Positions 7,186 to 11,994 of a DNA stretch of 11,994 bases are shown piece after piece. Origin of the DNA: Euryarchaeota archaeon UBA86 (GTDB taxonomy: Archaea; Thermoplasmatota; Poseidoniia; Poseidoniales; Thalassarchaeaceae); NCBI GenBank assembly GCA_002503055.1, contig DAQX01000023.1, positions 1 to 11,994 on the forward strand, read 5' to 3'. A model generated the notes under the pieces. It worked only from the letters and a program-made list of their open reading frames with translations, did not search any database and was not told the origin of the DNA. The position numbers and the translations under genes are program-made. Every line of letters starts with the position of its first letter. Within the stretch, counting starts at the first letter, position 1.

Positions 7186-8901
7186 ATGGACAGCGACCTC
7201 GAGATTGCACGTAAGGCCACGATGCGACCTATAGAAGAGGTGGCTGAACAATTGGGATTGGCTCGCAGTGACCTTGTTCTTCACGGCCCACATATTGCTA
7301 AGATCAATTGGGAGGCAATACAGAAAAAGAAGAAATCCGATTCAGGATTCCTAGTTTTGGTTACAAGCATCAGTCCAACCGCTTTCGGAGAGGGCAAGAC
7401 CGTCACCACAATTGGACTCAATCAAGGCCTGAATGCACGCGGACACAATGCATGTTGCGTCATTAGAGAACCATCGATGGGACCAGTCTTTGGAATCAAG
7501 GGAGGAGCTGCTGGAGGGGGCTACTCTCAGGTTTTGCCGATGGAGCAAATCAATTTACACTTCACCGGTGATCTCCACGCAGTCACAGCCGCACACAACC
7601 TCTGTTCGGCAATTATCGACAATCACCTACACCGCGATAATGAGTTGGATATCGACATCAACCGAATCTACTGGCCTAGGACTATCGATATGAACGACCG
7701 TAGTCTCAGACAGGTCACAGTAGGCTTAGGTGGCAAATTCAACGGAGTCGTAAGATCTGAGAGATTCGATATCACTGCTGCAAGTGAAGTGATGGCTATT
7801 CTAGCGCTCTCAAAAGACTATGCAGATTTGCGCGCGCGTGTGGGACGAATTATCATCGCTAAGTCGAATACAGGAGATCCGGTAACAGCAGAGCATTTGG
7901 GAGCTGCAGGAGCGATGACTCTCCTGCTCCGTGACGCTCTGATGCCAAATCTAGTACAGACACTAGAGGGCAACCCCGCCTTCATCCACTGCGGCCCCTT
8001 CGCAAATATAGCCCATGGAAACTCATCAATCATCGCCGATGAAATCGCTCTTTCGTGCGCTGATTATGTAGTAACTGAAGCAGGATTCGGAGCAGAGATG
8101 GGGGCCGAGAAAGCCCTCCATATCAAGGCGCCAGCTGCCGGCAGAGTTCCAGATTGTCTAGTTCTGAATGTAACTGTTCGAGCGATGAAGATGCATGGAG
8201 ACGGCTTCGAATCAGGAGGAGGTCGTAGGCCGACACCCGAGGAACTAGAGGGCGAGAATGTCGAGGCCGTTAGGGCTGGTGCAGCTTCGAATCTACGCCG
8301 TCATGTACGCAATCTGTCTCAGACAGGAATCCCAGTCGTCGTTTCCATCAACCGGTTCAAGCATGATACAGATGCCGAGTTGGATGCCATCCGTGAGGAG
8401 GCAATCGATGCTGGTGCCCGTGAAGTAGTTCTCAACGAAGGATTCGCTAAGGGTGGTGAGGGCGCAGCCGCATTGGCCGATGCTGTTGTACAAGCCTGTG
8501 CAGACCACGATTCTGCTGGCAGACCCTACACTCCAATTGTGGAAGAAGGCATGCCAATCGAGGAGACTATTCTCAGAGTGGCTACAAACATGTACGGGGC
8601 CGATACTGTAGATTTCAGTGATGTATCTCAAAAGTCACTAGATTCACTCAAGGAATGGGGCCTTGGGAATCTCCCCGTGTGCATGGCTAAGAATCAGTAT
8701 TCATTCAGCCACGAGCCCAAAGTGCTAGGTGCGCCCACAGGATTCACACTCCCGATTAGAGAGATTAGAGTCAACGCTGGTGCCGGATTCGTTGTCGCAG
8801 TTTGCGGTTCAATGATGACTATGCCCGGGCTACCTACAAGGCCCGCTGCACTTGACATGGACATGGACGACGAGGGCAGACTGACGGGTGCTTTCAGGTA
8901 G
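7186..8901 (+). CDS. fhs: Formate-tetrahydrofolate ligase
   Basis: This enzyme makes 10-formyl-tetrahydrofolate from formate, ATP and tetrahydrofolate, feeding purine synthesis and one-carbon metabolism in the cytoplasm. The product is 571 residues, about the family's usual 550-560. The N-terminus SDLEIARKATMRPIEEVAEQLG aligns with the family start SDIEIAQAATLKPIxEIAxKLG, which selects ATG 7186 over the ATG at 7114; GGAG lies 6 nt upstream. Motifs are the ATP-binding TAFGEGKT (residues 65-72), REPSMGPVFGIKGGAAGGGY (from 94) and PMEQINLHFTGDLHAV (118-133), all close to the family pattern. No frameshift or missing segment is seen. The gene is followed 10 nt later by pelota, so they may share a transcript although their functions are unrelated. 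The substrate assignment is secure; its direction in vivo is not shown by the sequence. Confidence 0.95.
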   Translation: MDSDLEIARKATMRPIEEVAEQLGLARSDLVLHGPHIAKINWEAIQKKKKSDSGFLVLVTSISPTAFGEGKTVTTIGLNQGLNARGHNACCVIREPSMGPVFGIKGGAAGGGYSQVLPMEQINLHFTGDLHAVTAAHNLCSAIIDNHLHRDNELDIDINRIYWPRTIDMNDRSLRQVTVGLGGKFNGVVRSERFDITAASEVMAILALSKDYADLRARVGRIIIAKSNTGDPVTAEHLGAAGAMTLLLRDALMPNLVQTLEGNPAFIHCGPFANIAHGNSSIIADEIALSCADYVVTEAGFGAEMGAEKALHIKAPAAGRVPDCLVLNVTVRAMKMHGDGFESGGGRRPTPEELEGENVEAVRAGAASNLRRHVRNLSQTGIPVVVSINRFKHDTDAELDAIREEAIDAGAREVVLNEGFAKGGEGAAALADAVVQACADHDSAGRPYTPIVEEGMPIEETILRVATNMYGADTVDFSDVSQKSLDSLKEWGLGNLPVCMAKNQYSFSHEPKVLGAPTGFTLPIREIRVNAGAGFVVAVCGSMMTMPGLPTRPAALDMDMDDEGRLTGAFR

Positions 8902-8909
8902 AGGTGATC
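8901..8909 (+). promoter_or_regulatory. Strong Shine-Dalgarno site selecting a TTG start for pelota
   Basis: GAGGTGATC is a 9-nt perfect match to the complement of the conserved 3' end of archaeal 16S rRNA (GATCACCTCC). Its first base is the last base of the fhs stop codon. The core GAGGTG ends 5 nt before the TTG at 8912, so it supports initiation there rather than at the in-frame GTG at 8888 inside fhs. Confidence 0.7.
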
Positions 8910-8911
8910 AT

Positions 8912-9970
8912 TTGCGCAGAATCAAGCGCCTAGATGAGGGAGTAAGACTCCGCTTGGACCACGAGGACGACTTGTGGACTGCTTCTCAGTTATGCAGTCC
9001 TGGTTCACAGGTCGGAATGTTGTCACATCGCCGAGACTCCACTACTGGGACTCAGACAGATGGTAGGGCCAAGAGTGCTGAGCGCAAGCCGATGTGGATA
9101 GTTCTGGAAGTACAAGAGACCGCCTTTCAGCCATTCACCGACAACCTCAGGGTACACGGATTAATCTCGGAGGCAAAGATCGACATTGGTAGTCATCACA
9201 CCCATGTAATCAGCCCCGGCACTGAGATAGAGCTGACTCGCGAGGGCGGACTATCGAGGGCCGACAAATCCCTTCTCAAAGAGGCGCTTTCAGCAGGCAG
9301 CCGTCCCAAGTGCGGTTTGCTAGTAGTCGAGTCGGATGAAATCCTCGTGTTCGAGGTGGCAGCCCATGGTATTCGTGATGTCTCGCAGTTCAGTATGCGA
9401 GGAGGCGGCAAGCGGGCCGACAACTCCACTGGTGTGCGCAGAGAATTCTTCGAGAGAGTGGCCAAGGAGGTCCGCTTGGTATTCCCTGATCAGATGCCGG
9501 TTGTATTGTGTGGCCCAGGAATGGCGCGCGAGCAATTTGAGAAGAATTTACGCAGCATCGGAGCACAGAACCAGACAATAAACGCGGCTACTTCGATTGG
9601 AGGAAGGGCTGCTGCCAACGAGGTACTTGCAGAGGGTTTGGCCGACTCGTTGTTGGGCGAGCATGCACTGGTCCAGCAAGTTAGAGCAATCGAGGAGGGC
9701 TTGAAGCGAATTTCTATGGATGGCGCTGTTGCATACGGGTTAGCATCAATTGAGGACGCAGCCGAGCAGGGGGCAATTGATACATTAGTAATCGAAGCCT
9801 CAATGCTCAGGGGCGAGGAAGAATCGTCTACGACTGTATGGAACACCATCTCGAACTCTGTCGAGACATCAGGTGGTAAGGTAATCCAAGCCTCTGTTGA
9901 CCATGATTCAGGTCAGCAACTAATTGGCATGGGCGGGGCCATCGCTCTATTGCGCTGGAAGACCGAATAG
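8912..9970 (+). CDS. pelA: Pelota (aPelota), mRNA surveillance and ribosome rescue factor
   Basis: This is a 352-residue homolog of archaeal and eukaryotic pelota/Dom34, which enters the A site of stalled ribosomes with an EF1A-family GTPase and, with ABCE1, splits them. Three domains can be followed. The Sm-like N-terminal domain (about 1-125) has EDDLW (18-22, matching the family PDDLWxLYN) and GSHHTH near 93-98. The eRF1-like central domain (about 130-260) has GLLVVESDEILVFEV and MRGGGKR followed by a catalytic-looking but unproven FFERVAKEV helix, and lacks the GGQ peptide-release motif, as expected for pelota. The C-terminal eRF1_3-like domain has AVAYGLASIEDAAEQGAIDT, a typical pelota signature. 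The TTG at 8912 is chosen because of the strong ribosome site just before it and because it gives the standard N-terminus. It sits 10 nt after fhs. Confidence 0.92.
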   Translation: MRRIKRLDEGVRLRLDHEDDLWTASQLCSPGSQVGMLSHRRDSTTGTQTDGRAKSAERKPMWIVLEVQETAFQPFTDNLRVHGLISEAKIDIGSHHTHVISPGTEIELTREGGLSRADKSLLKEALSAGSRPKCGLLVVESDEILVFEVAAHGIRDVSQFSMRGGGKRADNSTGVRREFFERVAKEVRLVFPDQMPVVLCGPGMAREQFEKNLRSIGAQNQTINAATSIGGRAAANEVLAEGLADSLLGEHALVQQVRAIEEGLKRISMDGAVAYGLASIEDAAEQGAIDTLVIEASMLRGEEESSTTVWNTISNSVETSGGKVIQASVDHDSGQQLIGMGGAIALLRWKTE

Positions 9971-10004
9971 GTAGCCTCATCATCACTACCCGATAGCGCT
10001 GAGC

Positions 10005-10667
10005 GTGACCTATGCTAATGTGCGACTAGTAGGCTTCGGAATGACAGCGGGAGGCGATGCACCCTCACTGGTTCTATCTCAGGCTACTATCAAGGGCGCT
10101 AACACCAGATTGGCGACTGACTCATTAAATTCCGACTTGGGCCAAATCGATCAGGGTTCAATAGACTGGAGGAAGTATCTCGAAGGCACTCACTGGCTAG
10201 TAATATCCACTTCTACATCTCTAGCAAGCGACTCAGCTCGCTCCGCTTGGGGTGCATCGATGGCATTCGCTGAGTTGGAAGGCTCCAAGACTGTGATGAT
10301 TGTCGATTTACCAGAAGATCCAGAGCGCTTAGCCGAGTCCTGGGGTAACGCCATAGAAAGAATCAGACAGATACATGTTCTTTTCATTACTCGAGATGCA
10401 CTAAATCAGATATCTCAACTAGAAGGCGTGGCCGAGCACAATCTACTACAGGAGATTCGCGAGCGGGGGCTTGTCCCTCATGTATGTGGCTTCACAGAAC
10501 CTAACATGGTCCAAGTCGAACACTCTCTGGGTTCAATTAAAGCTAGCACAGACTCCTCAATCTCAGAGACTTCCTGGCTGGCTGGATTCCTCTGTGAATT
10601 GCCTTCATCCGGACCTGGTTCAGACGGCATCAAATCCGCAGCCGTAAACGCCGGAATTGCAGATTAG
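10005..10667 (+). CDS. Short PfkB/ribokinase-like protein, catalytic motif degenerate
   Basis: This is a 220-residue protein from GTG 10005 (an in-frame GTG at 10020 gives 215). Its pattern follows the PfkB sugar/nucleoside kinase fold. It has an N-terminal GGDAPSLVLSQATIKG (16-31), like GGxAxNxAxxLAxLG, then DWRKYLEGTHWLVIST (54-69), VMIVDLPEDPERLAESW (97-113, like the VSLDLNxRxxLW strand), and HVLFITRDALNQI (124-136, like the DVLxxNxxE segment). Near the end, SETSWLAGFLCEL (187-199) sits where PfkB proteins have GAGDAFxAGFL. The catalytic GAGD reads ISET (186-189), so the base Asp is absent and phosphotransfer is unlikely. The family is normally about 300 residues; the lid and the region before GAGD are shortened. 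No strong ribosome site is seen. It lies between pelota and the endonuclease-like gene. It may be a pseudokinase with a binding role, and the family assignment itself is by eye only. Confidence 0.6.
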   Translation: MTYANVRLVGFGMTAGGDAPSLVLSQATIKGANTRLATDSLNSDLGQIDQGSIDWRKYLEGTHWLVISTSTSLASDSARSAWGASMAFAELEGSKTVMIVDLPEDPERLAESWGNAIERIRQIHVLFITRDALNQISQLEGVAEHNLLQEIRERGLVPHVCGFTEPNMVQVEHSLGSIKASTDSSISETSWLAGFLCELPSSGPGSDGIKSAAVNAGIAD

Positions 10668-10694
10668 ACAGTCAATAGAGACCTTTAGCGGAAA

Positions 10695-10709
10695 CCCCTT
10701 TTGAAGGGG
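10695..10709 (+). other. Small perfect hairpin between the PfkB-like and endonuclease-like genes
   Basis: CCCCTT (10695-10700), loop TTG, AAGGGG (10704-10709) form a six-base-pair stem. It begins 28 nt after the upstream stop and ends 33 nt before the ATG at 10743. No T-run follows, so it is not a standard terminator. It may be an RNA element in the leader of the downstream gene or chance. Confidence 0.3.
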
Positions 10710-10742
10710 CACCCATTCGGCCCGACCCTCGGAGTTCTCGAG

Positions 10743-11864
10743 ATGTCGTTGAAGTTAGGCCCCGCAGGGGTCCCCCTATCTTGCAAGGGTCGTACCATAG
10801 TCGAGGGTATGGATGATATCACAACCCTCGGATTAGACGCGATGGAGATACAGACTGTACGTTCAGTACAGCCCAAGAACTTCGACCAGTATTGGCAGGC
10901 AGGGATCCTGTCGTGGAACTCCGAATTGGAGATGAATATGCACGGCCCTTACTACGCCGAGTTGCTCGGTTCACGCAGACAAAGGAACCGTACACTTACC
11001 AAGATGGAGGCCAGCATGCAAGCGGGCAAGATAGTCAATGCACGACACCTAGTCTACCACGTAGGGCCTTACGGCGAATACGAACCCGGTTCAGATACCA
11101 ACGAGGAGGTTGCCAATATCTTCTCTGGTGTCGTAGACAGAGTCAACCAGATTTGGGGCGATGCTTCTGAGGAAGAGGACTACGCAGCTTTCCCATGGGT
11201 CCATGAGGCAGAACCATCACTAGTCGGCATAGAGACATCTGGGCGTCAAGATCTCTGGGGGACCGTTGAGGAAGTCATCGAAGTCTGCAACCATGTCGAG
11301 GGAACTGTGCCGGTTCTGAACATGGCACATATCCACGCACGGGGGCATGGCAGAATGAGGACTAGTGAGGACTACGCCGAGTTGTTCGACCAAGTTCGCA
11401 AGAAGTTCGGCGGCAAGAAGTTCTACTGCCACTTTGCTGGAATCGAGCACAGGATGGGCAATGCTCTGCACTATACGCAAATCAAGAAGTCAGACCTCAA
11501 GTTCGAGCCATTTGCAGAATACCTTGCCGAGGAAGGCGATTGGCTCGACATAACCATCATCTCAGACTCTCCACTGCTTGAGCATGATGCAATGTACATG
11601 CTACAGCATTACGACAAGGCCAGACAGAGACTGTTGGAAATCAAGGCTCGTGATGAGAGGAGAATGAAACTAGCCGTCGAGGCTGGCATGACTCCGGAAG
11701 AGCTCGCCGAGTTGGAGAAAGAGGTCACAGAGTCTCGCGATGCTGACAAAAAGGAAGAAAATACTCCTGAGGAACCGGCGGAGAAGCCGAAGCCGGCAGC
11801 CAAGAAGAAGGCGAAAGCCATGATGTCATTTGACGATAAAGACGATGATGACGATCCATTCTAG
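10743..11864 (+). CDS. Endonuclease IV-like (AP endonuclease family 2) TIM-barrel protein with acidic tail
   Basis: This is a 373-residue protein whose first ~295 residues are a xylose-isomerase-like TIM barrel of the Nfo/AP endonuclease 2 type, a family that repairs abasic sites with a metal cluster. The start MSLKLGPAGVPLSCKGRT matches archaeal members, and GGAG at 10731-10734, 8 nt before the ATG, supports 10743 over the upstream TTG at 10701. Likely metal ligands are His67 (MHGPYY), His106 (VYHVGPYG), Glu164 (GIETSG), His196 (NMAHIHARG), His230 (YCHFAGIEH) and Asp275 (ISDSP). Compared with Nfo, the Asp of DTCH is Asn193, the DRH motif is not evident, and the last Glu is Asp. After the barrel is a charged coiled helix (about 296-335), a Lys/Pro/Ala/Glu linker and a C-terminal MMSFDDKDDDDDPF. 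The catalytic activity is therefore not certain; another TIM-barrel isomerase role is possible. Confidence 0.75.
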   Translation: MSLKLGPAGVPLSCKGRTIVEGMDDITTLGLDAMEIQTVRSVQPKNFDQYWQAGILSWNSELEMNMHGPYYAELLGSRRQRNRTLTKMEASMQAGKIVNARHLVYHVGPYGEYEPGSDTNEEVANIFSGVVDRVNQIWGDASEEEDYAAFPWVHEAEPSLVGIETSGRQDLWGTVEEVIEVCNHVEGTVPVLNMAHIHARGHGRMRTSEDYAELFDQVRKKFGGKKFYCHFAGIEHRMGNALHYTQIKKSDLKFEPFAEYLAEEGDWLDITIISDSPLLEHDAMYMLQHYDKARQRLLEIKARDERRMKLAVEAGMTPEELAELEKEVTESRDADKKEENTPEEPAEKPKPAAKKKAKAMMSFDDKDDDDDPF

Positions 11865-11918
11865 ACAATATTCGGCTCGGAAGCCTTGAAGTCAAGTCCA
11901 TCTTGGCGAGTCTGCTAC
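11865..11918 (+). other. Short gap before tRNA-Phe
   Basis: These 54 nt lie between the endonuclease-like stop and the tRNA. An AT-rich CAATATT occurs near 11867-11873, about 45 nt before the mature tRNA end, and is a weak TATA candidate. Nothing else is recognisable. If the tRNA has its own promoter it must be here or in the preceding gene's end. Confidence 0.25.
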
Positions 11919-11994
11919 GGGACTGTAGCTCAGCTGGGAGAGCGCCGCACTGAAGATGCGGAGGCCGCTGGTTCAAGTCCGGCCAGTCCCACCA
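11919..11994 (+). tRNA. tRNA-Phe (anticodon GAA)
   Basis: A complete 76-nt cloverleaf ends at the last base of the window. The acceptor stem GGGACTG pairs fully with CAGTCCC, the D stem is GCTC/GAGC with a GG-containing loop, and the anticodon stem CCGCA/TGCGG encloses CTGAAGA, giving anticodon GAA at positions 34-36. The variable loop is AGGCC, and the T stem GCTGG/CCGGC has one G-T pair around TTCAAGT. Discriminator A73 is followed by a genomically encoded CCA. There is no sign of an intron. Confidence 0.97.

Noticed and set aside
8912..9970. Identification as release factor aRF1 instead of pelota
   Set aside because: There is no GGQ motif or NIKS-type codon recognition region, and the DDLW-containing Sm-like N-domain is pelota-specific.
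10701..10742. TTG at 10701 as start of the endonuclease-like gene
   Set aside because: It would place the start in the loop of the hairpin without a ribosome site; ATG 10743 follows GGAG and gives the family N-terminus.
11919..11994. tRNA-Phe as an integration site of a mobile element
   Set aside because: The window ends at the CCA, so no repeated 3' end can be seen, and no integrase or phage gene lies upstream.
1..11994. CRISPR array, insertion sequence or toxin-antitoxin pair
   Set aside because: No regularly spaced direct repeats, transposase motifs, terminal inverted repeats or small paired genes were seen on either strand.

Overview
The window looks like chromosomal DNA from an archaeon, most likely a Thermoplasmatota-type marine lineage such as Marine Group II/Poseidoniales. 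That placement is inference from gene content, not from a search. The archaeal markers are a GatD subunit, a pelota gene, a Shine-Dalgarno match of the archaeal type (GAGGTGATC) and a secreted Asp/Glu-rich protein with a PGF-CTERM-like tail. Genes are densely packed, with almost no intergenic space and no stretch above 300 bases without a gene. I see no insertion sequence, CRISPR array or integrase, and nothing that looks like a dedicated defence island.

Layout on the + strand, left to right: the 3' part of gatD (2-667); an old-yellow-enzyme type flavin oxidoreductase (683-1774); a biotin-dependent acyl-CoA carboxylase carboxyltransferase subunit with an altered N-terminal half (1786-3360); a large secreted acidic surface protein with two shortened LDL-receptor-A-like repeats, a calcium-binding-type Asp repeat and a C-terminal sorting-like tail (3410-5557); and an unrecognised four-helix membrane protein (5571-6419). 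A compact shikimate dehydrogenase lies on the - strand (6387-7115) and overlaps the tail of the membrane protein gene. From the divergent gap (7116-7185) the + strand resumes with formate-tetrahydrofolate ligase (7186-8901), pelota (8912-9970), a short degenerate PfkB/ribokinase-like protein (10005-10667), an endonuclease-IV-like TIM-barrel protein with an unusual acidic tail (10743-11864) and tRNA-Phe(GAA) (11919-11994), which ends exactly at the window edge.

How the genes work together: gatD, pelota and tRNA-Phe serve translation and ribosome rescue; aroE and fhs are anabolic (aromatic amino acids and one-carbon folate metabolism); the flavin oxidoreductase and carboxyltransferase are an apparent two-gene unit acting on unsaturated/acyl-CoA-type substrates; and the surface/membrane protein pair is a cell-envelope unit. 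The points most worth a second look are the SSB-like C-terminal tip on the endonuclease-IV-like protein, the loss of the usual N-domain oxyanion-hole motif in the carboxyltransferase, the two-cysteine LDL-A-like repeats, and the PfkB-like protein lacking the catalytic GAGD motif. I did not find convincing evidence of a wholly new multi-gene system.
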